Source of the DNA: Piezodorus guildinii
Taxonomy: Eukaryota > Arthropoda > Insecta > Hemiptera > Pentatomidae
Direction: 5' to 3'
Length of the DNA: 64,000 nucleotides
Assembly: GCA_023052935.1 (NCBI GenBank)
Contig: CM041295.1
Location: 105,510,711 to 105,574,710, forward strand
A program made the translations under genes and the position numbers. Numbering within the stretch: the stretch's first letter is position 1; each line of letters starts with the position of its first letter. Below, one piece after another: positions 52,587 to 63,339 of the stretch. The notes under the pieces were generated by a model, which worked only from the letters and a program-made list of their open reading frames with translations, ran no database searches and was not told the origin of the DNA.

Positions 52587-54545
52587 TTATATATTTAGTT
52601 TATGGATGATGTTGGTATATGCATTACATAATGTTTGGGTGTCTTGTTGAAAATTACATACCTGTTTGATGTTTTTAGTGATGTGAATAGCCTCTAATAT
52701 TCTTCTTTTTTTATTATTGTTCTCTATTTCTAAAATTTCTGGGTTGTTGAAGTCAAATTGGTGCTTATATTCTGTACTATGGGTTGATAAGCCAGTGGCT
52801 TTATTATATTTTTTGATGGTGGATTTGCAGTTACTGATATGTTGAGTGATTCTGCTGTTTAGATTTTGTTTAGTTTGTCCAATGTAGATTAAATTTTTAT
52901 TGTCGATTCTGTTGCAGTCGGAACACTTTATTTTATAGATGACGTTAGTTTTTTTGAGTTTGTCTATTTTGTCTTTTTTATTTGTGTAAATACGAGCTAA
53001 TTTATTGATCGGTTTTTTTGCAAATTTAATATCTGTTATGTCATATTTTTTAAAAGTTTGTATCAGTTGGTCAGTTAAATTATGTATATTTGTTATTGAA
53101 TAATATTTAGGTCTATTGGTGTTATTACAGTCTGTGTCCCTATCTAAATTATTAGCTGGATTATTACTATTGTTGATCTTCAAAACGGTCGGTGGAAAAT
53201 AATGTGTGATGAGTTTTCTATTGTTATTTTGTAATTGAATTATAGGTTTGTTAACTATATTGTTACTGTAATTATTATGAGTATTAATACTATTATTAAG
53301 GTCAGAGAAATCTATTGCTTTATGGTTTAAACCCTTGTGCCATAATTTATGTATTAGTTTTATTGGATAAAAATTTTCTAATAGCATGTTATAAATTCTG
53401 TCTTTTGTTGTCTCTAAATAATTCAAACTTGTTAAGGTGATTGCACGGTATATTAAATTGTATGCAGTATTAACTATTTGATGTTTGCTGTGGTTACTGT
53501 AAAAATTTAAAATTCTATTACTGGTGATTTCCTTCTTAGTCCATTCTGTGGTTATTCTGTTGTTATTACTATGTACATCAATATCTAAGAATCTTAAGTG
53601 GTGATCTATTTCTGCTTCGTATGTGAATTTAAGGTTGGTTATCGAATTGAGGATATCTAAAAAAACCTTTATGTCATCATGATCAATTAACGTCAAAATG
53701 TCATCAATATATTTGACGATGATGGGTAGGGGTTTATTATATTGTGCTACTACATTATCTAAAGTTTTATTCATGATAATTCCTGCTAGATTAACGCTCA
53801 TGGAACCGCCCATAGGAATACCCTTTATCATTCTGTAATATTCTCCTTTATATGAAAAATAACAATTTTCGCAACAAATTTTAATGCCTTCAATATAAGT
53901 TTTTTTATTCTTTATAACTGTGTGAGGTTCAATGTGTTCCCAATTTAAGTCTATGATTTTAATAATGTCTTGTATTTTTACATTGGAAAATAAATTTTCC
54001 ACATCATAACTGACTAATGTTAAATTATCATGAACAAAATGCACTTTTTCAATGATATTCTTAGCTTCTAAGGAATTCTTAACGTCATATCTATTCAAAC
54101 TATTTAAATAGTTGAGTGTTGGATTTAAATATTTAGACAATCTCTCTGTGATGGAACCTGTATTGTCAACTATGGGTCTAAGTGGATGACCAGCTTTATG
54201 AGTCTTAACTAAACCATGAATTCTAGGATTGATATAGTTCGGGTTAATAAGTTTTATTTTATTCTCTTTCTTAATAAAGCCTTCCTTAATTAATTTATTA
54301 ACATAATTCTCAACTATTTTGTATGTGGATTTGGCTGGATCATGTCTAACCTTCCTATATGTGTTTTTATCTTCAAGTAATAGTTTGAGCTTAATATCAT
54401 AATCCTCCTCCTCCATGATTACTGTTTTTTTAGTTTTATCTGTTTTAAGTACAATTAAATAGAAATGAGGTGAACAATAATATAAGTAATTACATAGATA
54501 ATAACCGTAAGATGAAAAACATTGATAAATATAATAATAAATCAT
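52587..54545 (-). CDS. Penelope-like element polyprotein: reverse transcriptase plus GIY-YIG endonuclease (left copy)
   Basis: The 652-residue frame is uninterrupted. Motifs: LVKTHKAGHPLRPIVDN (112-128), motif A VSYDVENLF (178-186), motif B KGIPMGGSMS (241-250), motif C KYIDDIL (278-284) and LRFLDIDV (317-324). A C-terminal GIY-YIG nuclease follows, with VIYKIKCSDC (535-544, the GIY strand with a CxxC insert), LIYIGQTKQNLNSRI (552-566) and the acid in RRILEAIHI (614-622). Penelope-like elements copy RNA and cut target DNA with these two domains. The first ~30 residues are read from the complement of the right copy's 5' end and are not native, so the true N terminus is lost by truncation. Confidence 0.93.
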   Translation of the reverse strand: MIYYYIYQCFSSYGYYLCNYLYYCSPHFYLIVLKTDKTKKTVIMEEEDYDIKLKLLLEDKNTYRKVRHDPAKSTYKIVENYVNKLIKEGFIKKENKIKLINPNYINPRIHGLVKTHKAGHPLRPIVDNTGSITERLSKYLNPTLNYLNSLNRYDVKNSLEAKNIIEKVHFVHDNLTLVSYDVENLFSNVKIQDIIKIIDLNWEHIEPHTVIKNKKTYIEGIKICCENCYFSYKGEYYRMIKGIPMGGSMSVNLAGIIMNKTLDNVVAQYNKPLPIIVKYIDDILTLIDHDDIKVFLDILNSITNLKFTYEAEIDHHLRFLDIDVHSNNNRITTEWTKKEITSNRILNFYSNHSKHQIVNTAYNLIYRAITLTSLNYLETTKDRIYNMLLENFYPIKLIHKLWHKGLNHKAIDFSDLNNSINTHNNYSNNIVNKPIIQLQNNNRKLITHYFPPTVLKINNSNNPANNLDRDTDCNNTNRPKYYSITNIHNLTDQLIQTFKKYDITDIKFAKKPINKLARIYTNKKDKIDKLKKTNVIYKIKCSDCNRIDNKNLIYIGQTKQNLNSRITQHISNCKSTIKKYNKATGLSTHSTEYKHQFDFNNPEILEIENNNKKRRILEAIHITKNIKQVCNFQQDTQTLCNAYTNIIHKLNI

Positions 54546-56197
54546 TACATTTCCTGAAAGAAAAATTACATCAACAAATTAATAAAGACTTAATAGCTAC
54601 AAAATTGTTTTTTAAAAACAATAAGAATTTAATTGTACTTAAAACAGATAAAACTAAAAAAACAGTAATCATGGAGGAGGAGGATTATGATATTAAGCTC
54701 AAACTATTACTTGAAGATAAAAACACATATAGGAAGGTTAGACATGATCCAGCCAAATCCACATACAAAATAGTTGAGAATTATGTTAATAAATTAATTA
54801 AGGAAGGCTTTATTAAGAAAGAGAATAAAATAAAACTTATTAACCCGAACTATATCAATCCTAGAATTCATGGTTTAGTTAAGACTCATAAAGCTGGTCA
54901 TCCACTTAGACCCATAGTTGACAATACAGGTTCCATCACAGAGAGATTGTCTAAATATTTAAATCCAACACTCAACTATTTAAATAGTTTGAATAGATAT
55001 GACGTTAAGAATTCCTTAGAAGCTAAGAATATCATTGAAAAAGTGCATTTTGTTCATGATAATTTAACATTAGTCAGTTATGATGTGGAAAATTTATTTT
55101 CCAATGTAAAAATACAAGACATTATTAAAATCATAGACTTAAATTGGGAACACATTGAACCTCACACAGTTATAAAGAATAAAAAAACTTATATTGAAGG
55201 CATTAAAATTTGTTGCGAAAATTGTTATTTTTCATATAAAGGAGAATATTACAGAATGATAAAGGGTATTCCTATGGGCGGTTCCATGAGCGTTAATCTA
55301 GCAGGAATTATCATGAATAAAACTTTAGATAATGCAGTAGCACAATATAATAAACCCCTACCCATCATCGTTAAATATATTGATGACATTTTGACGTTAA
55401 TTGATCATGATGACATAAAGGTTTTTTTAGATATCCTCAATTCGATAACCAACCTTAAATTCACATACGAAGCAGAAATAGATCACCACTTAAGATTCTT
55501 AGATATTGATGTACATAGTAATAACAACAGAATAACCACAGAATGGACTAAGAAGGAAATCACCAGTAATAGAATTTTAAATTTTTACAGTAACCACAGC
55601 AAACATCAAATAGTTAATACTGCATACAATTTAATATACCGTGCAATCACCTTAACAAGTTTGAATTATTTAGAGACAACAAAAGACAGAATTTATAACA
55701 TGCTATTAGAAAATTTTTATCCAATAAAACTAATACATAAATTATGGCACAAGGGTTTAAACCATAAAGCAATAGATTTCTCTGACCTTAATAATAGTAT
55801 TAATACTCATAATAATTACAGTAACAATATAGTTAACAAACCTATAATTCAATTACAAAATAACAATAGAAAACTCATCACACATTATTTTCCACCGACC
55901 GTTTTGAAGATCAACAATAGTAATAATCCAGCTAATAATTTAGATAGGGACACAGACTGTAATAACACCAATAGACCTAAATATTATTCAATAACAAATA
56001 TACATAATTTAACTGACCAACTGATACAAACTTTTAAAAAATATGACATAACAGATATTAAATTTGCAAAAAAACCGATCAATAAATTAGCTCGTATTTA
56101 CACAAATAAAAAAGACAAAATAGACAAACTCAAAAAAACTAACGTCATCTATAAAATAAAGTGTTCCGACTGCAACAGAATCGACATAAAAATTTAA
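54470..56197 (+). CDS. Penelope-like reverse transcriptase (right copy), frameshifted before the nuclease
   Basis: The 575-residue frame starts MNNNISNYIDNNRKMKNIDK and keeps a further ~50 native N-terminal residues (SLHFLKEKLHQQINKDLIAT) that the left copy lacks. All reverse transcriptase motifs are as in the left copy, with one seen substitution (TLDNAVAQ for TLDNVVAQ). Near 56186 the sequence reads GACATAAAAA where the left copy has GACAATAAAAA on its coding strand; the missing A shifts the frame and ends it at CNRIDIKI, splitting off the YIG half of the nuclease. Confidence 0.93.
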   Translation: MNNNISNYIDNNRKMKNIDKYNNKSLHFLKEKLHQQINKDLIATKLFFKNNKNLIVLKTDKTKKTVIMEEEDYDIKLKLLLEDKNTYRKVRHDPAKSTYKIVENYVNKLIKEGFIKKENKIKLINPNYINPRIHGLVKTHKAGHPLRPIVDNTGSITERLSKYLNPTLNYLNSLNRYDVKNSLEAKNIIEKVHFVHDNLTLVSYDVENLFSNVKIQDIIKIIDLNWEHIEPHTVIKNKKTYIEGIKICCENCYFSYKGEYYRMIKGIPMGGSMSVNLAGIIMNKTLDNAVAQYNKPLPIIVKYIDDILTLIDHDDIKVFLDILNSITNLKFTYEAEIDHHLRFLDIDVHSNNNRITTEWTKKEITSNRILNFYSNHSKHQIVNTAYNLIYRAITLTSLNYLETTKDRIYNMLLENFYPIKLIHKLWHKGLNHKAIDFSDLNNSINTHNNYSNNIVNKPIIQLQNNNRKLITHYFPPTVLKINNSNNPANNLDRDTDCNNTNRPKYYSITNIHNLTDQLIQTFKKYDITDIKFAKKPINKLARIYTNKKDKIDKLKKTNVIYKIKCSDCNRIDIKI

Positions 56198-56499
56198 TCT
56201 ACATTGGACAAACTAAACAAAATCTAAACAGCAGAATCACTCAACATATCAGTAACTGCAAATCCACCATCAAAAAATATAATAAAGCCACTGGCTTATC
56301 AACCCATAGTACAGAATATAAGCACCAATTTGACTTCAACAACCCAGAAATTTTAGAAATAGAGAACAATAATAAAAAAAGAAGAATATTAGAGGCTATT
56401 CACATCACTAAAAACATCAAACAGGTATGTAATTTTCAACAAGACACCCAAACATTATGTAATGCATATACCAACATCATCCATAAACTAAATATATAA
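56161..56499 (+). pseudogene. GIY-YIG endonuclease C-terminal part, right Penelope copy
   Basis: After the one-base deletion the nuclease continues in another frame: NLIYIGQTKQNLNSRITQHI, then EILEIENNNKKRRILEAIHI, ending at the same stop as the left copy. It is separated from the GIY strand and the reverse transcriptase by the shift, so this copy cannot make the fused enzyme. Confidence 0.9.
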
Positions 56500-56545
56500 T
56501 AATAGTAGTTGCATAAAACATACCTTTCATTCATCAGGTTTTTTG

Positions 56546-56549
<4 letters not shown>

Positions 56550-56605
<56 letters not shown>
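56550..56605. repeat. Poly(T) tract in right Penelope arm
   Basis: About 56 T after GTTTTTTGAATTT; mirror of the left-arm tract. Confidence 0.95.
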
Positions 56606-57215
56606 CTTTTCTTTCTTTCTCTTTTAAATTTGATTCAATTTTTAAATGATTAGCCATTTTTATAGTAGTACCCTTCTCCTCCCCCTCCCCTTCATGGACA
56701 CCTGATTTGGTCATGTGGTTTTGACTAGGAAGCAGCTACCCACACTAAGTAAGGGTACATTTTTGTATTTATCAGTTATTGGTTTCATAATTATTAATTA
56801 AAGTTTAATCATTTTATTGGATTTGTGCAATGATGAACATGGTACATCAACTGAGTCTATTTATATATAGTTTTTATATTGGAATGTGTTTCATGGTTCA
56901 GGTTTTGTCATGTTCAGTTATAGTTTTAAATTGTTATGATAAAAAATTTTAAGATTGTTAACGTTAATCTCATAAATTATTAATTTATTTTGACTGTATA
57001 TATAAACATGGTGTGTGTGTGTGTGTGTATATGGATATATGTATATATATATAGAGTGCGTGTATGTATGAATGCATGTATGTATGGTGTGTATATATAT
57101 ATTTTATTTATTCTTTTATGATACAATCTAACATAGTTGTATGGTTTCATGACAAATTGTATGGAAGATTATTTGTAACTTGACAATATTTTGTACTTTT
57201 AGATCTAAGTTGTTC

Positions 57216-57252
57216 CACTGCACCAGAAGATGGCATTGTTAGCCGAAACGTA
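57216..57252 (+). ncRNA. Hammerhead-like module in the right Penelope arm
   Basis: Mirror of 51838-51874: CCAGAAGATGGCATTG and TTAGCCGAAACGTAG, about 65 bp from the outer end of the arm. Confidence 0.35.
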
Positions 57253-57560
57253 GTGCGAATATATTTTTTTCAATAAAATAGTGGTGAAGTGACATCAGCC
57301 TCCAATTTTATTTATAAAATATTTGACCTTCACCTAAAAGAATCTACACCTTAGATTATTTATTCTGTTACTTCAGCCGTGGAGCGGCCCTGGGGTATGG
57401 AGATCATTCTGGGGCACACCCAGCCTCTAAAAATTGGGGAAAAACCTGGCGGCCGAGCGTGACTTAAGCCTAGTCACCTCCTTGTACCTTGTAGGCTGAG
57501 AAACTGTACGAACATCTGTGTGTACTGAATCTGAGACCGTTCGTGGGTTGTAAAGGTACA

Positions 57561-58279
57561 GGTTTTTTGTTTTTTTATTTTATTCTTTTAAATATACTGG
57601 AAGCTGTTTAAAGTCAAAATTTCTCTTATTATGGAAATAAGTAGACTTTACTGTTATACTTCAAAGTAAGGCTTAATTCCACAATGAAAGTCTTATTTAA
57701 TTATTCATCTCATAAATACATTTAAATTCATACTAATTGGATTAAGTCAATTATTTTATAATTTTCATTTTTTTTTTTAAATGAAGAGGAGGATTATACC
57801 AAAAAACTCTTCTGAGAGTTTTGAAAAAAACAACTTAATATCTCGTTGTCTGTATAATAAGTCGCTGAAAGCTTCAACAAGTTATTAATGAGACTGTCTT
57901 TATGGTATTAAACCTTACTTTAAAATACTTTTAATTTGAAGAAGAAAACAAAAAGATTTCTGGGACTAATTCCCTTGAGAACATTACATTTAAAATTATA
58001 TAAGAGCTCTGTCTGGCCAAGACATAAGCTTAGTAAAAAATAAAACAATTGAGCATTTAAAAATAAAAAAAGTAATGATAACAATAAGTATATACAAATA
58101 ACAGAACTAAGAAATAAATTCTTATAGCGACAATATAGCTAAAAGAGATTCAGTGAAAATAATTGAACAGAATGATAGTAACATGGAAGAACCAATTAAA
58201 ATATGTGAAAAATTCAAGTATAGATTACAGTCCAACTAAGAGTAACTGTTCTTTAGCTGGATAGCATCATTTTGGGAAG

Positions 58280-58280
<1 letters not shown>
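57561..58280. other. Intergenic sequence, nothing recognised
   Basis: AT-rich and non-coding. Confidence 0.5.

Positions 58281-58281
<1 letters not shown>

Positions 58282-58351
<70 letters not shown>
58282..58351. repeat. (TA)n microsatellite
   Basis: About 35 TA units immediately left of the Tc1 relic. Confidence 0.95.
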
Positions 58352-58355
<4 letters not shown>

Positions 58356-58930
58356 CACTTACTCAAAAATTGTTCCATACACCCATAAATTAATTCTTAG
58401 TTTTGAAAGCTGAGGTTGATTTCCTCCACACTTTTGACCTTCCATCTGGCCCAAAAATGTTAAATTTAGATTCCTAAGAGAATATGACCCGTTCCCAGAA
58501 TCAGGCAAATTATAGCCGCTTCTTTTAGTTTAACTTACTGAAGAAAGGCTTTCATCTTGCGACTCGACCACGGTATCCTTCCATTCTTATAACATTTTTG
58601 ACTGTTTCTGAGCGGACTTGAATCCCATAGTACCTATTTATAATTGTGGCCATTGAGGTTTCGGTAGTGTGAGGATTTGCATGGACTTCAGCAAGGATGG
58701 CTCGCCTGTGGTGAATTTCCAGTCTCCTTTCTTCTAGCACGTGTTCTATCCTCCAAAGATTTTAACTCTCTGTGTCTTTGCAATCCATACTGTACAGTAG
58801 CTTGTGACTTATTCAACCGATATGCAATTTATCTTATGGATAAGCACTGCGAACCATGAGCTCTCTCAAATAGCGAGAAACGCGCAGGGGTATAGAGGTT
58901 GCAAAGACTTGCAAATAGATTGAGCGGAAA
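58352..58930 (-). pseudogene. Tc1-like transposase relic, N-terminal DNA-binding domain
   Basis: Minus-strand frame 58740-58552 reads MLEERRLEIHHRRAILAEVH, ETSMATIINRYYGIQVRSET and VKNVIRMEGYRGRVAR. The IxVSxxTVxxxLxxxGYxGRVAR pattern is the second helix-turn-helix and linker of Tc1 transposases. The catalytic part is decayed to stops. TACTCAAAAATTGTTCCATA at 58361 may be the element's end. Confidence 0.75.
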
Positions 58931-59330
58931 AAAGGTAATGTATTGCTTTGATTGAAATATATTTTCAAATTAAATAATAAAAAAAAAAAAAATTATTACT
59001 CACAACAATCATTCAGTTTTATCTACTTTTAATCACTCTCCATTACCTTATACAACTTCGTATAGAAGATAACATTTTTCTAAAATCTATAGCTTTCCAA
59101 CGGCAGTTTTAATATGTATCAATATTATTATTTTTATGTTCAGAAATAAATAAGTTTACCTAAAAAATATTTTTGCTCTTATCTCCTTCAATTGGTTATA
59201 AAATCTTCCGTCTTGTGTATTTATCCGTTTTTTTAAATTATATTTGTTGACATTTACATCTGTATAATCATATATAATCATTGACATTTAAAGTCATAAC
59301 TCACGTGTAGGGATACTCCCCGAGGGCAGC
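58931..59330. other. Intergenic sequence, nothing recognised
   Basis: AT-rich; phrases such as TAAAATCTATAGCTTTCCAA occur loosely elsewhere near P450 introns. Confidence 0.4.
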
Positions 59331-59695
59331 TCTCCAAAAACCAGGCTAGACCAGAAGGTCCCGGGGCCATTTTCTTTTCATACGCCTCGGAGGATTATCA
59401 GGAATTGTAGAGAAAACATGGATTAAAACTAGTGGGTTAGAGTGGTAAAGGAGTTCGTCATGAAAGGATTGGTACCTGGTTAGAGCCAAGTCAGCTACAT
59501 GGGGAACATTTAGGTCTTAAGGGATAAGTTTATTCGTGACAAAATGAGGAGTATTGAGGACTTTGCGAAGGATTTTCGATTATAAGGTTTGGAGACGGGA
59601 AGAATTTGATGGTTTAGTATAGCCCCAAATCTCAATTCCGTAAGTCCCGATAGGCCTTAGTAAGTTGCGTTTGTATAGTAAATGTTGAAGTATTC
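59330..59695 (-). pseudogene. Jockey-like LINE relic, inverted
   Basis: The sequence parallels 34700-35060 (CGCCTCGGAGGATTATCAGG, GAATTTGATGGTTTAGTATA, CCCCAAATCTCAATTCCGTA), the complement of the reverse transcriptase C-terminal region. Numerous indels. Confidence 0.65.
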
Positions 59696-59727
59696 AAAAT
59701 CCGTTTTCTATGGAATCTACATAATTA

Positions 59728-60185
59728 AAGGAACTTTAAAGGAAGAAAAAACTTAAAAATCGGTATTTAAGCTCAATTTCAATATATTATCTCAATCAAT
59801 ATGAAACCTATATGATATTAAGTCCCATTAAATCGATCGAGCGAGTTTAATCAAAATTCTTTGAGCCGTTTCCGAAAATATTATAAAAAAAGTGCTAAAT
59901 GCAAGGTATATAGTGGCTTTACTTCTTCGCCGAATTCGTAGAAAATGTTGTAACATCTCAGGCATATACGCTTCAAAAATGTGGAATTTAAGCTTGATAA
60001 AATTTATCCCATTCAAGCTAGACTTACCACTCACACCCACAGACCATTTTGCCATTTTGCGAGACTCGGTTATTTGGACTCAAGTCATTATACAATTTGT
60101 ATTTCCCTTAAAAATCTGGATTCAATAATTTTCGCGATCGCAATACTTTCCCTTTATACATATTCCGTATATAGGTAATTAAAAT
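59728..60185 (+). repeat. Repeat family A, near full-length copy
   Basis: It begins AATTAAAGGAACTTTAAAGG and ends near GTATATAGGTAATTAAAA; the short frames inside are shadows. Confidence 0.75.
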
Positions 60186-60204
60186 TAAAAATATTATCGA
60201 ACAT

Positions 60205-60405
60205 ATCAGGACGTATTTGTGAAGAGGGAACTATACCCACTATAAAGTGGGTACCGGAATATTGGCGAAAACATAAGGATTGAGCGTGATCACGTCATCA
60301 CCTCCATTCACGGTCGTTTGTCCTAGAAAAAGTATGAATTTGATGTATTGTCGAATGTAAGTTCTGATTGAAGACTCTTCAGGGGTTGTAGAGGTTCAGG
60401 ATTTT
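60205..60405 (+). mobile_element. SINE family b, tail half
   Basis: It shows AAGTGGGTACCGGAATATTG, TGAGCGTGATCACGTCATCA, CCTCC and the tail GGGGTTGTAGAGGTTCAGGA, matching 57400-57560. The tRNA head is missing. Confidence 0.65.
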
Positions 60406-60409
60406 TTTT

Positions 60410-60940
60410 ATATTCGAGCACAAGAAATGGATAATATCGTTATTAAAAATTATCCCAGGAAAAATAATTTAGAGAATGAGATTTTTTCTATGAATTAGGT
60501 TCATGAAAATACCTCTTTGAGTTAGACTGCACTATATTTTCTATAAAAAGGGCACGTGGCTCAGACAAATTTCTTAGAACTATTTTTCATTGATTTCTCA
60601 TAAACTGGAACGATCGCTCCCAATCAAGGTCGCGTGAAATCTTTCCTCAAACCAATTTTTGTATTACATATTAAGAAATGTCTGCTTTATAAGCTTTTAG
60701 AGCTATTCGAAAGTTAATCAACTAAGGGCGTACACAAAATGTAATTTAGTTGTTGACAAAGTAGTTCAATAATCGTTAGGGGAAGGGGCAACTAAGTTGA
60801 AAATATAAGTCATTTTTTCTAAACACCATCTAGATACTTATTAGTATGAAAGTTGAGTGTGTGGTTCGAAGAACAGTTTCTACCTACAGCTTTTATTCAC
60901 CACTAAACACCACTAATACCATTATTTTTCGTACTTTATT
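60410..60940. other. Intergenic sequence, nothing recognised
   Basis: AT-rich, non-coding. Confidence 0.45.
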
Positions 60941-60944
60941 TTTG

Positions 60945-62100
60945 TTTCGACAATTGAGACGTTGATTAACAAAAGGTACTAAAGGACATTTTTTTTTTCG
61001 AATTTGATATTTTGACATAATATGTACTCCAATAGTTTAATCTAAATCCGTCCTCAGATTTTAGCTAAAAAACATAAAAATACTCTAAAACATTATTTGA
61101 AAGTTTCAGTTCATCTCAAAATGTACTAAATCCACATTTAATTTTATTCCAAAATATACTAAAAACAGTTCCTTTCAAAAAATACTACTATATTTCCTAT
61201 TATATAGCAGGAGCACCCAGCCCCGTAATTTGTTTCCATTAATTTATTGTTATCTTCGTTTTGTGCTTTTTTAATGGTTCATTTAGCACGTCTTGAATCA
61301 CCGCTATTATTTAGATTATTTTAAAAAAACAGATAATCAGTTTTTAGGCTGTATCAAACAGCTTAGTTGCGTCGCTTTGGATCTGGTAGGATCTCACTCA
61401 ACTTTTTTCATAGTTTTTCTTTTTGCAGCCACATAAATTTGGTTTATAAATTTTCATTCAAACTAACATTTTCATAGAATAATGGTATTTGATCCTAAAA
61501 AATGGTCAGAAATAGTATTATCTGGCCCTGCTAAATATGAGAAGAAAAAGCCTGCCTGAAGAAAAAAGTATTTAAAAATTGCATTTCATTCTAAAAGGTA
61601 CTAAATCCACATTTTATTTCATTCCAAAAGGTACTGTATCCATGTTTCGTTCCAAAACGTACTATATCTTATGTAAACAGATATAACCTTTCCTTTTATT
61701 TCCTTCCAAAAGGTGCTATATTTCCTACTGTATGGCAGAAGCACCTAACCCCGTAATATATCACCATTAATTTATTGTTTTCATCATTTTATGCATTTTT
61801 ATTGGTTCATTTAGCACGTCTTGAACCACCGCTATTATTTTGATCACTGATTTTAACCTAATAATCAGTTTTTAGGCTATTTGAAACAACTTAGTTGCGT
61901 CGCTTTGGTTCTTTTAGGTTGTCAATTAAATTAAGTTTTTTCATAGTATTTCTTATTGCAGCAACATAAATTTGGTTTAAAATTTTTCATAAACTCACAT
62001 TTTAATTGAATAATGGTATTTGATGCAGCAAATAGTTGGAATTAGCATTCCATGAACTTGCTAAATTTGTGAGGAATATCCGTGTCAGATCTAACTAAGT
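60945..62100 (+). repeat. Repeat family G, two tandem-like copies
   Basis: A diverged copy at 60945-61550 and a better one at 61555-62100 share CCGTAATNTNTNNCCATTAA-type text, CATTTAGCACGTCTTGAA and TTAGTTGCGTCGCTTTGG. Each holds several AAAAGGTACT(A/G) motifs spaced about 30 bp apart. No coding. Confidence 0.7.
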
Positions 62101-62274
62101 AGTCGATTTTTTTATGTAAAATAAATTTTAAAAGTTATTTATTTATGTCTCAGTAGTTAATTATTGTTTACACGTAGTTAATAATATAAATGCATTTGCT
62201 AAATTCACTGAAATAGTAAATACAAGTTCAAAACAAACTTTATAATTACATAGTTTTTTATTATAGTGCCTTAG

Positions 62275-62550
62275 ATAGATATTATTATATAAAATTGATA
62301 TTTATTGTACCTAGGATACGGTTCAAAATGGAAGAAAATCTACATTTTTGGCTCGATTCTCCTTTTATAGGATACCAATCGAAAAAAATGCACTGGTAAC
62401 TAGGATTACCATACTAAACAAGACACTTTTTAATATAGAAACTCTTTTCCCGATTCAAGAATCGGTCTGAAATACCATAAGTCTGTCTATATTAGGGAGA
62501 GAGGGTGGTTTACGCAAGGAAAGGACTATTTTTACTATTTCAAAGGATAC
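62275..62550 (-). repeat. Dispersed repeat family F, copy 2, inverted
   Basis: Mirror of 31545-31820 (CACTGGTAACTAGGATTACC, GAGCCAAAAATGTAGATTTT-like complement). Confidence 0.6.
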
Positions 62551-62665
62551 GCCCGATTTTCATTAGATTTTTTTTTCAGAAGAAAACATTGTATTTTTTT
62601 TTTGTATAATATTTCTGTTCATTTAACTATTTTAAATAATAATTAATTTTGTTTCTTATATATAA

Positions 62666-62667
<2 letters not shown>

Positions 62668-62743
<76 letters not shown>
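62668..62743. repeat. (TA)n microsatellite
   Basis: About 37 TA units; the only effect on the minus strand is an artificial IYIY protein tail. Confidence 0.95.
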
Positions 62744-62744
<1 letters not shown>

Positions 62745-62746
<2 letters not shown>

Positions 62747-63335
62747 TGTCTCATAAACGTCTCGTCATATTTTGATGATAGATATTCGACCTCAAGTGGA
62801 ACAAAAAATTTCATATGACCAATAGCCCGATTCTCAACGGCTAGAAGAGGAAAATTAAATTTCGTATTTTTTGTTGTTGTCCATGTTTTTTCATCAAAAA
62901 AACTCAAATATATCTAGTTAACATATTGCACAAAAGAACAAGTACTAAATGAAAGAAGAGAAAATTTCTCAGAATTTTAAGAAGGCAAAATCCTTAAAAT
63001 AAGAAAGTTGTGTTGCACAACGTCATGCAGAAAAAGAAATATTAATTTTTCTAAGAACATTGGGACATTTCAAGGAGATGTTACTCTTCTATCGTCAGGT
63101 TTTTAATTTTCCGAATCTCAGAAAAAGTTCCTTATTTAATTAGCTTTTAAATGGTGCAAAACAAACCTACATTTATGGCCAATAAAGAATGCGAGGAGGT
63201 AAAAATTAAAATACAATAAAAAGGACCAAAAAGTCAATTTGTGTTTAATATGTGTATTATAAATGTCTAGTCGTATTGTGGAAGATAATACCTATACCTA
63301 TACCTCAAAAGAAACAAAAACGTTTGTATGACCCA
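62745..63335. other. Intergenic sequence, nothing recognised
   Basis: AT-rich, non-coding, between two family G copies. Confidence 0.45.
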
Positions 63336-63339
63336 TCGT

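Larger units (their letters stand above)
51763..57366. mobile_element. Head-to-head palindromic pair of Penelope-like elements
   Basis: The insertion runs 51775-57354 between ATTATTTATTCT duplications at 51763-51774 and 57355-57366. Left arm 51775-54459 (minus strand) and right arm 54628-57315 (plus strand) are near-identical inverted copies, each with a reverse transcriptase/GIY-YIG ORF, a long poly(A) (or T) tract, TA/CA simple repeats and a CCAGAAGATGGC...GCCGAAACG module. The 5' ends meet at the centre with a 168-bp asymmetric spacer that belongs to the right copy. A further 39 bp (57316-57354) is present only on the right. Confidence 0.92.
51705..57560 (+). mobile_element. tRNA-derived SINE (family b), split by the Penelope pair
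   Basis: The head (TTGTTCTCCGGGACCCAGGT, TTCGAATCCCGACTGAGGCA) lies at 51715-51774 and the body resumes at 57355 (ATTTATTCTGTTACTTCAGC, CGTGGAGCGG) to the tail GGGTTGTAAAGGTACAGG at about 57560. The join reconstructs the family b order seen in other copies. Confidence 0.85.

Noticed and set aside
51763..57366. CRISPR-like or telomeric interpretation of the inverted repeat
   Set aside because: The arms are explained by Penelope-like coding with reverse transcriptase and GIY-YIG motifs plus a target duplication.
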